From the NCBI GenBank assembly GCA_014653625.1, contig JACWEI010000001.1, forward strand, positions 1 to 64,000: 64,000 bases of DNA. Reading direction: 5' to 3'. Of this stretch, positions 27,201 to 34,811 are shown piece by piece. The translations under genes were made by a program, and so were the position numbers. The notes beneath the pieces were generated by a model. The model saw only the letters and a list, made by a program, of their open reading frames with translations. It made no database searches and was not told the origin of the DNA. Positions within the stretch are counted from its first letter, which is position 1. Each line of letters begins with the position of its first letter. This DNA is from Pelagibacterales bacterium SAG-MED39 (GTDB lineage Bacteria > Pseudomonadota > Alphaproteobacteria > Pelagibacterales > Pelagibacteraceae).

Positions 27201-27406
27201 TGATGCCGCTAGTAATAGGAAATATTGGCCCTGGTGCTGGAGAAGGTTCAAGACTAGCTGTTGGATCAACGATTTTAGGAGGAATGATAATTTCAACTTT
27301 CTTTACTTTATATGTAACTCCATCAATGTATTTGGCATTGGCAAAAAATACTAAAAGAATAGATGTAGTAGATTTAGAATTAAAAAAAGAACTTACTAAA
27401 AAATGA
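24278..27406 (+). CDS. RND efflux transporter permease (AcrB/MexF family)
   Basis: 1042 aa, full length for an RND pump: TM1 at 15-35, a porter domain, TM2-6, the second porter domain and TM7-12. The TM4 proton-relay aspartates are in IGIITDDSVIM and the TM10 lysine in ISTKNSILIVDYANQ. GPGAGEGSRLAVGSTILGGM is the usual C-terminal signature. It works with the adjacent short adaptor to expel hydrophobic compounds or lipids from the inner membrane and periplasm. No TolC-type channel gene is nearby, so the outer-membrane partner must be encoded elsewhere. Confidence 0.95.
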   Translation: MFITELSIKRPTVSWVMSLILIIFGLFVFWKLPVRELPNGIQPPVVQIQVDYKSASASIVDQEVTQVVEDVIGGAAGIKNIDSKSENGRSTINIEFDTSINLDNGANDIRERVARIVDNLPTESDPPQILKRAAGFTTTMWLSLSSSTWSDLELGDYAERFLVDQFSSVKNVGRIRVGGLRELSIRVWIDPIRLAANNLTIKEVETAMRGENISLPAGTLEADNIDLTLNLDKSYNNIESIKQLPIKKAGNKIILLSDVAKIEFGPVSEKTLFKAQTKDQINLKTVGIGIYARSGASTVELSNDIKKKIVQVKKSLPEELDLRVSFNRANYVEAAIEEVYKTLLIAFILVVLIIYLFLGNLKAVIVPAIALPVSLIASFLGLYIFGLSINIFVLLSFILAIGIITDDSVIMTDAIYRRIENGETPLVAAYKGSKQISFAIIATTLILVAVFLPLIFVDGISGTLFKETAIALSFSIVISSFVALTLSPMLASKFLYKKTSKKGFIQKFEKFFIGFSNFYKETLDIIISKTKAVVFFIILILVTSVLLFNFSKKELLPMEDRGAYLIIGSTDEGSSFEYTQKQALKVESRLIPLLQAKDSPYARFIMRVPGFGNSANSYNSFIIIALLDDWKNRKKGQQVVLREAIGKIVTLPQAVAFPISPQSIRVSNYNKPVQMVVYGSTYEELENIQKKVIQKLRTNKNLSRIGSDYNRNKPEVKLIINKNKAKDLGVSTKSIGETLETLYGGKKITTFNKLGKEYPIVVQQYLSDRRNKEGVSKIFVRSETNGKLISLANLVSFKEEGSAKELARYNRQRAVTISANINEGYTLTEAIKYFEKIMIDLAPENQIAWKGKSEEIKETSNELFIIFALALMTAYLVMAATFNSFIHPFIIILTVPLAIFGGLVFILFLNSSVNIFSQIALIILIGISTKNSILIVDYANQIRTTGKNIELAVKEACAVRFRPIIMTSLSTMIAMMPLVIGNIGPGAGEGSRLAVGSTILGGMIISTFFTLYVTPSMYLALAKNTKRIDVVDLELKKELTKK

Positions 27407-27995
27407 TATATTTTTTTATTTGAAGAGAATTTTTACATTTAAATAATTGTTGTTTATAAATTTTAGATTGTTTTTCTACTTTCCTTGCTAGTCTAATTAC
27501 TTTTTTATTTTTTTTATAATGTTTATAATTTCCCCAACCCTCATGATAAGCAAGATATTGTCTAAAAGCATCTTTTTTAGAAATTTTAAGAATAGTTTCT
27601 GTTTTATTCGTATACCAACCAATAAAGTCAACACTATCCTTAAATCTTGCTCTTGTAGCTAGTTTGTTTCCTGTTTCTTTTTTATATTGTTCCCAGGTAC
27701 CCTTGACCGCCTGTGAATAACCAAATGAGCTTGAAGGCCTTTTAAAAGGGATTATCTTAAAAATTTTTTTTCTTGCAGGCTTAGCCAACCAATCAAAATC
27801 AGACTCCATTTTTATTATTGCTAGTTGGATATAAATAGGTGTACCCCATTTTTGTTCAACTTTTTTAGAATGTTTATACCAAAGATATTTTTCATCAAAA
27901 ATTAAACAACTATTACTAGTATTAGATGGAATTGAAGAACATCCAGTTAATAAAAAAAAAAATAAGATAATTAATTTATTTTTTAAAAACTCCAT
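27396..27995 (-). CDS. Transglycosylase-SLT-like lipoprotein
   Basis: 199-aa lipoprotein: signal peptide ending at lipobox LLTGC (Cys19). The domain contains IQLAIIKMESDFDWLAKPAR with the glutamate expected for a lytic transglycosylase, then SSSFGYSQAVKGTWEQYKKETG and YLAYHEGWGNYKHYKK. This matches the SLT-like fold that cuts peptidoglycan glycan strands to anhydro-muropeptides. It is probably anchored to the outer membrane. It overlaps the VanZ-like gene by 20 bp upstream and the RND permease by 11 bp at its 3' end. Confidence 0.82.
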   Translation of the reverse strand: MEFLKNKLIILFFFLLTGCSSIPSNTSNSCLIFDEKYLWYKHSKKVEQKWGTPIYIQLAIIKMESDFDWLAKPARKKIFKIIPFKRPSSSFGYSQAVKGTWEQYKKETGNKLATRARFKDSVDFIGWYTNKTETILKISKKDAFRQYLAYHEGWGNYKHYKKNKKVIRLARKVEKQSKIYKQQLFKCKNSLQIKKYIIF

Positions 27996-28368
27996 ATTTA
28001 TTTATAAGATTCCTAATTAAAATTACAACTGCCACTCCTATTAAATTTCCAAATATATCTGACCATTGAAAAGTTCTTTCAGGTATTATTAGATGTAAAA
28101 GCTCTAGAACTATCGATATTACAATCAAATAAATTATAAGAATTTTTATTTGGTTTATTTTATTAAAAGTTAAGAAACCAATTATAGAAATTAAAAAAAA
28201 TACATAAAAATGATTCGACGATATTATAAAATCAGGGGTGATTTGAGGTTGTATTTTTTTATTACCATAAAAAACCTGACCTATTAAACTTCCTGGAAAA
28301 AGATATAAAAAGATCAAAGAAAAGTTTATAGAGATAAAAACTATTTTATATTTTGAAAAAAAATTCAT
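27976..28368 (-). CDS. VanZ-like family membrane protein
   Basis: 130 aa with four hydrophobic segments (ISINFSLIFLYLFPGSLI, FYVFFLISIIGFLTF, ILIIYLIVISIVLELLHLIIP, IFGNLIGVAVVILIRNL). The ELLHLIIPERTFQWSDIFGNLIG segment is the VanZ-like core (E-x..-P..R..D...N..G). Most members outside vancomycin-resistant organisms have unknown roles. Overlap with the transglycosylase-like gene suggests a shared transcript and perhaps an envelope role. Confidence 0.8.
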   Translation of the reverse strand: MNFFSKYKIVFISINFSLIFLYLFPGSLIGQVFYGNKKIQPQITPDFIISSNHFYVFFLISIIGFLTFNKINQIKILIIYLIVISIVLELLHLIIPERTFQWSDIFGNLIGVAVVILIRNLINKYGVFKK

Positions 28369-28416
28369 TATTTAATTATGTAGTTTTATTTACAAATATA
28401 TTTTAAGAATAACAAT

Positions 28417-29130
28417 ATGAGTTTTTTAATACTAGTGAGACATGGCCAAAGTACTTGGAATTTAGAAAAAAGATTCACTGGATGGGTTGATGTTGGGCTT
28501 ACTGAAAAAGGACAATCTGAAGCTAATAAAGCTGGCCTTTTAATAAAAGAAAAAAATATTGAAATCAATTTTTATTATTCTTCTCTTCAATTGAGGGCAA
28601 ATGATACACTTAAAATTATACAAAAGGTTTCAAATGATAAAAAAAATTTCTCTAGAGCTTGGCAATTAAATGAAAGGCATTACGGTGCTCTTACAGGTTT
28701 AAACAAGCTTGAAATGAATAAAAAAATTGGAGAAGACAAAGTTTTCGAATTTCGTCGATCATGGGATATAAAACCAGAACCTCTCAATAAAAAAAGTCCA
28801 TACCATCCAATAAATATTGAAACATATAAAAATATGCCTAAAGAGATGATTCCAGATACTGAGTCTTTAAAAGACACATATGAAAGAGTTACAAAATATT
28901 TTGATGAAGAGATAAAAGATAAATTAGAGGATAAAAATATTCTTATATCAGCCCATGGAAATTCTATAAGAGCATTGTGTAAAAAGTTGTTTGCTCTTGA
29001 CAATAATCAAATTTCCCACTTAGAAATACCTACTGGAAACCCATTAGTAATTAAACTAGGTAATAATTCAAAAATAATTAAATGTGAATATCTTGATAAA
29101 GATAGAGCTAAAAATCTTTTAGTTTTTTAA
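28417..29130 (+). CDS. gpmA: 2,3-bisphosphoglycerate-dependent phosphoglycerate mutase
   Basis: Interconverts 3- and 2-phosphoglycerate in glycolysis/gluconeogenesis. The phosphohistidine is in LVRHGQSTWN near the N-terminus, followed by RFTGWVDVGLTEKG, RHYGALTGLNK and the second histidine in SAHGNSIRALCK. At 237 aa it is full length, with the canonical GpmA insertion. It overlaps the convergent murU gene by 23 bp, the longest convergent overlap in the window. Confidence 0.96.
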   Translation: MSFLILVRHGQSTWNLEKRFTGWVDVGLTEKGQSEANKAGLLIKEKNIEINFYYSSLQLRANDTLKIIQKVSNDKKNFSRAWQLNERHYGALTGLNKLEMNKKIGEDKVFEFRRSWDIKPEPLNKKSPYHPINIETYKNMPKEMIPDTESLKDTYERVTKYFDEEIKDKLEDKNILISAHGNSIRALCKKLFALDNNQISHLEIPTGNPLVIKLGNNSKIIKCEYLDKDRAKNLLVF

Positions 29131-29797
29131 ATATTTCTAAATTTGTTAAATGATGAAACTTATTTGAACTTTCAAAACCATTTAACTTATCTTTTTTTAA
29201 CAATTCATTCCAAATCTCCGAAATTGAGAAATTACGTACATTGTATTTTTCAAACAAATTTCTATTTAAAATTTGACAGCCAATATAAATGAAATCATTA
29301 TTCACATTCTTTTTTAATAAATTACTTTTTAAATCAAAGTCTCCTTTGAGATTTTTATCAAAGCTTAACTTTTTATTTACCAAAAAAAGAATATTATTTA
29401 ATTTTTTTGAAAAGTAAAAATTCTTCATATCATTAATTTCATTGATATAGTATTTGTGCCATAAAGTGTCTGGATTGAAAATTATGAAATCGTTATCTTT
29501 CGAATTCTCAATCATGTTTAAAATTCCACCTCCTGTATCTAAAATTTCTTTTCCATCTTCAATTATTTGAATATCAATAGGGAATTTTTTAATTTCAATA
29601 AATTCTAAAATTTGGCTACTTAAATGAAACGTATTAAGAAAAATTTTTTTAATACCAAGCTTTATTATAATATTAATACATCTTTCTAATATTGTTATAC
29701 CGTCCAACTCAAGCAGTGGCTTGGGTGTTGCCAATGTTAGAGGATTTAATCTTTTACCTAGTCCTGCACACAGTATTAATGCTGTATTAATTTTCAT
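29108..29797 (-). CDS. murU: N-acetylmuramate alpha-1-phosphate uridylyltransferase (MurU-like)
   Basis: Nucleotidyltransferase of 229 aa with the sugar-phosphate-activating signature ALILCAGLGKRLNPLTLATPKPLLELDG and FIIFNPDTLWH. Placed directly after an AmgK-like kinase, it should convert MurNAc-1-phosphate to UDP-MurNAc, recycling cell-wall muramic acid without MurA/MurB. It overlaps the kinase gene by 11 bp. Assignment depends on the kinase-transferase pairing; an unrelated sugar-nucleotide role is less likely. Confidence 0.85.
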   Translation of the reverse strand: MKINTALILCAGLGKRLNPLTLATPKPLLELDGITILERCINIIIKLGIKKIFLNTFHLSSQILEFIEIKKFPIDIQIIEDGKEILDTGGGILNMIENSKDNDFIIFNPDTLWHKYYINEINDMKNFYFSKKLNNILFLVNKKLSFDKNLKGDFDLKSNLLKKNVNNDFIYIGCQILNRNLFEKYNVRNFSISEIWNELLKKDKLNGFESSNKFHHLTNLEIFKKLKDF

Positions 29798-30734
29798 TTA
29801 ATTTTATTTTTAAATTTTTTTTTAATAGTTTTTTCAAGTCTTGAAATTTTTCATTTTCATTGATCCGCGTTTTAATTAATTTCCATGTATAAGGTATCAT
29901 TTTTAAATAATTCTTTTTCCCATCCCTTAATGCAAGTCGTGTAAATATCCCAATCACTTTTAAATTTCTCAAAATTGATAATATTTCAAAATCATTTTTA
30001 AATTTTTTTAAATCTAATTTTTTTTGTCTTTTTACATAAAAGTTGAAAACTTTTTTTTTAAATGATTTAGAGGTTTTAAATCTCACATCATCTATCAATG
30101 AGGCTAAATCGTAGGCTCTGTTTCCAATTAAAGCATCTTGGCTATCTATTAATCCTATTTGATTGTTTACCACCATTAAATTTGAAACGTGAAAGTCTCT
30201 ATGTACAAAAAAATTGTTTTTTAATTTTAAATTATTTGCAAGTCGTTTAATTATTTTTTTGAATTCTTTTTTAAATTTATCATTAGTAAACTCTGAAAAG
30301 TTTTTTTTTACATACCAATCACAAAACAAATTTGCTTCATTTATAAGTATTTTTTTATCATATTTGGGAATCGTATAATCTTTATTTTTAAAGTTTTTAA
30401 TTTTTCTATTTCTTATTGCTTGAACTTTATTCAATAAGTTAATTATTTTTTTAAAATATTTAAACTTATTGATTTTTTTTTTATTCAATTTAGTAAAAAT
30501 GGTTTCATTTCCAAAATCTTGTATCTCAATGTAATTCTTTTTATAATTTTCCTTATACAAACTTGGTGCTAAAATTTTATTTTTGTTTAGAACCTTATTA
30601 ATTGCATCATACACAAGCAAATTTTTAAATTTTTCTTTCTTAGCAACCACAATAATCGAAGTATTGCGATTATTTTTTTTTCTATAAAAGTTTCTTATGG
30701 ATGCGTCACCTTTTATTTTTATCAGATTTTTCAT
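29787..30734 (-). CDS. amgK: N-acetylmuramate/N-acetylglucosamine kinase (AmgK-like)
   Basis: Phosphotransferase of the aminoglycoside-kinase fold, 315 aa. FFVHRDFHVSNLMVV carries the catalytic loop and IGLIDSQDALIGNRAYDLASLIDD the metal-binding DxD-type region. An N-terminal DASIRNFYR segment is usual for AmgK (G-x-A-S-x-R-x-Y/F). It phosphorylates MurNAc at C1 for MurU, whose gene follows. The proteins here are unusually lysine-rich. The tsaE-amgK-murU order is a common alphaproteobacterial arrangement. Confidence 0.85.
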   Translation of the reverse strand: MKNLIKIKGDASIRNFYRKKNNRNTSIIVVAKKEKFKNLLVYDAINKVLNKNKILAPSLYKENYKKNYIEIQDFGNETIFTKLNKKKINKFKYFKKIINLLNKVQAIRNRKIKNFKNKDYTIPKYDKKILINEANLFCDWYVKKNFSEFTNDKFKKEFKKIIKRLANNLKLKNNFFVHRDFHVSNLMVVNNQIGLIDSQDALIGNRAYDLASLIDDVRFKTSKSFKKKVFNFYVKRQKKLDLKKFKNDFEILSILRNLKVIGIFTRLALRDGKKNYLKMIPYTWKLIKTRINENEKFQDLKKLLKKNLKIKLNEN

Positions 30735-30741
30735 AAAAAAA

Positions 30742-31197
30742 TTACAGATTTAAACCTTTGATTTGTATAGATCTTGTTTCATGATCTTTTCCATATTCAA
30801 AATTTAATTCTATCAAATTTTGAGGTTTTTCCCTTATAATTTGTGGCCATTCTATTAATGTAATTGTATTAAAATTGTCTCCAAATAAATTTAAATTTTT
30901 TATTTCATCAACTGATTTTAATCTAAATAAATCATAATGGTTTATCTTAATCTCATTAATTTGATATTCATTTAGTAAGGTAAAAGTTGGACTGGTAACA
31001 TCAGTTATTTCTAGTTTATTATCTTTTTGTATTTGGTTAATTAGATATCTTATAAAAGTAGTTTTACCTACTCCCATTTCACCATATAAAAAAACTATGT
31101 TTCCAGATTTGAGTTTTTTTGAAAATTTATCAGCTAATTCCTTTGTTTTTTTTTCTGATGATAAATCTATTTTATCTTTACTAATAGCGATAGGCAT
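30742..31197 (-). CDS. tsaE: tRNA threonylcarbamoyladenosine biosynthesis ATPase TsaE
   Basis: Small P-loop ATPase that works with TsaB-TsaD to make t6A37 in ANN-decoding tRNAs. 151 aa with Walker [26 protein letters not shown] and INHYDLFRL, all characteristic of TsaE/YjeE. Its start overlaps the end of ahcY by 17 bp and it is followed after 7 bp by amgK, so ahcY-tsaE-amgK-murU is probably a single transcript. Confidence 0.95.
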   Translation of the reverse strand: MPIAISKDKIDLSSEKKTKELADKFSKKLKSGNIVFLYGEMGVGKTTFIRYLINQIQKDNKLEITDVTSPTFTLLNEYQINEIKINHYDLFRLKSVDEIKNLNLFGDNFNTITLIEWPQIIREKPQNLIELNFEYGKDHETRSIQIKGLNL

Positions 31198-32467
31198 CAG
31201 GTTTATAAGGACCCTCTACTCCAACACTAATATAATCTGCTTGTTCTTTAGAAAGTTTTGTCAGTTTTGCACCTACTTTTTTTAGGTGTAGAGTTGCAAC
31301 TTTTTCATCTAAATGTTTTGGTAATACATAAACTTTGTTTTCATAATTTTTATGATTATTCCAGAGCTCTATTTGGGCAATTACTTGATTTGTGAAGGAT
31401 GCACTCATTACGAAACTTGGGTGACCTGTGGCACAGCCTAAGTTAACCAATCTTCCTTCAGCTAAAAGAATTATTCTTTTTTTGCTTGGAAGCTCTATTT
31501 CATGCACTTGAGGTTTCACTTCAGTCCATTTATAATTCTTTAAAGCCTCAACTTGAATTTCGTTATCGAAGTGCCCTATATTACATAAAATTGCTCGATC
31601 TTTCATATCTCGCATATGGTCTGCTGTAACAATATCTTTGTTACCTGTTGCTGTCACAACTATGTCAGCTTTACTTATAGCTTCATCCATTAAAACAACT
31701 TCATACCCCTCCATTGCAGCTTGTAAGGCACAAATAGGATCTGCCTCTGTAACTAAAACTCTTGCACCGCTTTGTCTTAAAGATGCTGCACTTCCTTTTC
31801 CTACATCCCCAAATCCTGCTACAATTGCAATTTTACCTGACATCATAACATCGGTGGCTCTTCTTATTCCATCAACTAAACTCTCTCTACAACCATATAG
31901 ATTATCAAATTTTGATTTTGTAACTGAGTCATTAACATTAATTGCTGGAAGTAAAAGTGATTTTTCTTTTTCCATCTTATTCAATGCTTTAATGCCGGTA
32001 GTCGTTTCTTCTGAAACTCCTTTTACATCTTTTAATAAATCTTTATATTCATTGTGCATTATCGCTGTAAGATCACCTCCATCGTCTAACAGCATATTTG
32101 GTTTCCAATCTTTTTCGCCTATAATTGTTTGTTTAATACACCAAAGGTATTCCTCTTCAGTTTCACCTTTCCAAGCATAAACTGGTATTCCTACTTTTGC
32201 GATTGCCGCAGCTGCATGGTCTTGAGTAGAAAAGATGTTACAAGAAGACCATCTTACTTCAGCACCCAAATTTACCAAGGTTTCAATCAATACGGCTGTT
32301 TGAATTGTCATATGAAGACAGCCGATAATTTTTGCTCCTTTTAAAGGTGATTTTCCAGAATACTCATCTCTTAGAGCCATTAATCCTGGCATTTCACTTT
32401 CAGCTATAGAAATTTCTTTACGACCAAATTCTGCTTGAGATATATCTTTAACTTTGAAATCTTTCAT
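31181..32467 (-). CDS. ahcY: Adenosylhomocysteinase
   Basis: Hydrolyses S-adenosylhomocysteine to adenosine and homocysteine, relieving inhibition of methyltransferases. 428 aa with [17 protein letters not shown], the NAD-binding [14 protein letters not shown], the [18 protein letters not shown] segment with the catalytic lysine, and C-terminal [20 protein letters not shown]...PYKPDAYRY, the tail that closes the NAD site. There is only a 45-bp gap to the upstream sensor kinase gene, with no SAH riboswitch visible in it. Works with the SAM economy represented elsewhere by metX/metW. Confidence 0.97.
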   Translation of the reverse strand: MKDFKVKDISQAEFGRKEISIAESEMPGLMALRDEYSGKSPLKGAKIIGCLHMTIQTAVLIETLVNLGAEVRWSSCNIFSTQDHAAAAIAKVGIPVYAWKGETEEEYLWCIKQTIIGEKDWKPNMLLDDGGDLTAIMHNEYKDLLKDVKGVSEETTTGIKALNKMEKEKSLLLPAINVNDSVTKSKFDNLYGCRESLVDGIRRATDVMMSGKIAIVAGFGDVGKGSAASLRQSGARVLVTEADPICALQAAMEGYEVVLMDEAISKADIVVTATGNKDIVTADHMRDMKDRAILCNIGHFDNEIQVEALKNYKWTEVKPQVHEIELPSKKRIILLAEGRLVNLGCATGHPSFVMSASFTNQVIAQIELWNNHKNYENKVYVLPKHLDEKVATLHLKKVGAKLTKLSKEQADYISVGVEGPYKPDAYRY

Positions 32468-32512
32468 GAAGAGTTTTCTAACAATAAAGGGTTAATTAAT
32501 CAATAGCACTCT

Positions 32513-34054
32513 TTAAACTTTAGGAAATATAATTTCCATACTTGCGCCCTTTCGATCTAACCTATTGGAAGCTTTAATTGTAGCATTATGCAAATCAACT
32601 AAATTTTTTACTATGTTTAAACCAAGGCCAGAATGCTGACCAAATTTATCTGGTCTATTACTATAAAATCTATTAAATATTTTGTTTGTATCTTTTTCTT
32701 TAAACCCTTCGCCTTCATCTAATATATTTAAAAGCACTTTATTATCATTTGATCTTGACACTTTCACAACTATTTCTTTGTTATCTTCACTAAAAGAAAC
32801 TGCATTATCCAGGAGATTAGCTACTATTTGTTCAATCCTATTTTCTATACCATTTATATAATATCTATCCTTTTTATCATTTTTATAAGAAATTTTAATT
32901 CCTCTTTTTAATTTATAGATATTATTAAAATCATCTACAACTGATTTTATAATTGGTTCGATATCTAGTCTTTTTATTTTTTCTTTACTTAAAGCAACTT
33001 CATCTTTTAATATTTGAGAATAATCTGTAATTAATCTTTCAATTCTTTGTACATCATGACACAATATATCAATCAGCTTGACTCTCTGATTAATATCATT
33101 TGTATCATGTAAAATCTCAGATGCACTTTTTAAGGAGGCAAGAGGATTTCTTATTTCATGAACTAGATCAGTAGAAAAATTTTCTGCATGTGATATTCGT
33201 TTTTGTAATTCTAGTGTCATATCATCTAAAGAATTTGATAGCAGTCCCAATTCATCGTTTCTTAATTTCAATATATCAATATTAGTAGTTTTAGGATTTT
33301 TATTTTTTATTGTCTTAGTATAGCTTACTAAATTCTTTATAGGTTTAAGAAAATACCTATTAAGAACAAATGAAAAAATTACTATTACTATCCCAACCGC
33401 TATTGCAGTTCTGATTATAAAACTCTTCCTTTCATCAATTGCTGCTTTGATGTCATTTGCATTTTCAGTAATAGCCAAATAACCAATATTTTTACCATTT
33501 TGCATTACATTTTTAATTGTAATTAACTTAAATTTATTGAACTCTTCTTGCGTAAATGTGAAAGGGATTCCAACTTTTTTAGAACCAGCATAGTTAATTA
33601 ATACATCGTTTAATGAAACAGCATAATCATTTCCAATATCAATATTCTTCTTTTCAGTTATCTCTTTCGTTTTTTTTTCATTTAATATTTCTAATTCTAC
33701 AGTATCTAATCTTGTTGAAAATGATCTTGGATCAAGATCTAAGGTATCAGTATCTCCAACTAAATTAAGTTCATTATCAAAAAATATTACTCTATCAAGA
33801 TTTTGAAAAAGAAATCTTGTAGAAAATAAAAAACTTCTTATATCTTCTTCAACAAACTTAACATTTAATCTAGTAATATTATCAATAGTATTATTTATTA
33901 CCTCTATGTGATTTGAGGATTTTTTTTTAATTAAATTTGGTTGTACATTTTTTATATAAACAAATGTAAATAAACCAATAATTGTAAAAAAAATTAAATT
34001 TATAAATAAAAATTTTTTTAAAATAGATAAATTTTTAAGAGTGTCGTTGAACAT
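32513..34054 (-). CDS. Sensor histidine kinase (ChvG/EnvZ-like)
   Basis: 513-aa membrane kinase. Two membrane helices (about 14-34 and 211-235) bracket a periplasmic sensor region of some 175 residues; HAMP domain (PIKNLVSYTKTIKNKN), dimerisation/phosphoacceptor helix with His299 (FSTDLVHEIRNPLASLKS), then the ATP-binding domain (NLLDNAVSF, DEGEGF, HSGLGLNIVKNL). It is coupled to the response regulator by a TAATG overlap. The layout most resembles ChvG, the alphaproteobacterial envelope/acid sensor, but the usual HprK neighbour is missing and EnvZ-type annotation is possible. Confidence 0.9.
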   Translation of the reverse strand: MFNDTLKNLSILKKFLFINLIFFTIIGLFTFVYIKNVQPNLIKKKSSNHIEVINNTIDNITRLNVKFVEEDIRSFLFSTRFLFQNLDRVIFFDNELNLVGDTDTLDLDPRSFSTRLDTVELEILNEKKTKEITEKKNIDIGNDYAVSLNDVLINYAGSKKVGIPFTFTQEEFNKFKLITIKNVMQNGKNIGYLAITENANDIKAAIDERKSFIIRTAIAVGIVIVIFSFVLNRYFLKPIKNLVSYTKTIKNKNPKTTNIDILKLRNDELGLLSNSLDDMTLELQKRISHAENFSTDLVHEIRNPLASLKSASEILHDTNDINQRVKLIDILCHDVQRIERLITDYSQILKDEVALSKEKIKRLDIEPIIKSVVDDFNNIYKLKRGIKISYKNDKKDRYYINGIENRIEQIVANLLDNAVSFSEDNKEIVVKVSRSNDNKVLLNILDEGEGFKEKDTNKIFNRFYSNRPDKFGQHSGLGLNIVKNLVDLHNATIKASNRLDRKGASMEIIFPKV

Positions 34055-34761
34055 TAGTTAACGTTCCATCTGTATCCACTTCCGTATCTGGTTTCTATGG
34101 CTGAAAATTCAGGATCAACTTTTTTAAATTTTTTTCTAATTCTCTTAACATGGCTATCAATCGTCCTATCTTCTATATCAGTGTCTTCTCTATAAGCAAT
34201 ATCCATCAACTGGGCTCTTTCTTTAATAATCCCAGGTCTTTTTGCTAATTCTTTCACTAATAAGAATTCTGTAGTTGTTAATTTGTCTGGTAATTGCTTA
34301 CCATTCCATTCACACTCCAATTGAGAGGGATCTAGTTTGAGTTTGCCATGTGAAATGATGCTTTTATTTTCTTCTATCGTATCTTTGGTATCTTTTTTTC
34401 GAAGCTGTACTCTAATTCTTTCAATTAAAACTTTAATTGAAAATCCTCCTGATTTTTTTACAAAATCGTCAGCACCTAATTTTAATCCTAATAACTCATC
34501 AATTTCATCATCTTTGGATGTTAAAAAAATAACTGGTAAAGATGTTTTTTTTCTTAATTTTTTTAATAATTCCTCTCCATCCATTTTTGGCATCTTGATA
34601 TCAATTATTGCTAAATCAGGAGGGGTTCTAGTAAGTCCAATTAAAGCACTTTCACCATCGATATAGGTTTGAACGTTAAACCCTTCTTTTTCTAAAGCTA
34701 TGCTTAGACTAGTTAAGATATTTCGATCATCATCTATTAAAGCAATTGTTTGTTTAAGCAT
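34054..34761 (-). CDS. OmpR-family response regulator (ChvI-like)
   Basis: 235 aa: receiver domain with phosphoacceptor Asp54 (PPDLAIIDIKMPKMDG), switch region FLTSKDDEIDELLGLKLGADDFVKK, and an OmpR/PhoB winged helix (TTEFLLVKELAKRPGIIKERAQLMDIAY, TIDSHVKRIRKKFKK, IETRYGSGYRW). Partner of the kinase encoded immediately downstream. The 'RKKDTKDTIEENK' linker and receiver resemble ChvI, the alphaproteobacterial envelope-stress regulator; target genes cannot be named from this window. Confidence 0.92.
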   Translation of the reverse strand: MLKQTIALIDDDRNILTSLSIALEKEGFNVQTYIDGESALIGLTRTPPDLAIIDIKMPKMDGEELLKKLRKKTSLPVIFLTSKDDEIDELLGLKLGADDFVKKSGGFSIKVLIERIRVQLRKKDTKDTIEENKSIISHGKLKLDPSQLECEWNGKQLPDKLTTTEFLLVKELAKRPGIIKERAQLMDIAYREDTDIEDRTIDSHVKRIRKKFKKVDPEFSAIETRYGSGYRWNVN

Positions 34762-34811
34762 ACTTACTTATAAAAATACTAAATTGTTCTAATTTGGGCA
34801 ACTAATTAAAA

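Noticed and set aside
27145-27354. 69-aa plus-strand ORF within the RND permease
   Set aside because: Out-of-frame shadow of a strongly conserved pump sequence; His/Asn/Cys-rich low-quality composition.
31638-32344. Plus-strand ORFs of 180 and 71 aa opposite ahcY
   Set aside because: Antisense to a highly conserved enzyme; the long open frame reflects codon bias on the coding strand.
32468-32512. SAH or SAM riboswitch before ahcY
   Set aside because: Only 45 bp, with no hairpin or known core motif.
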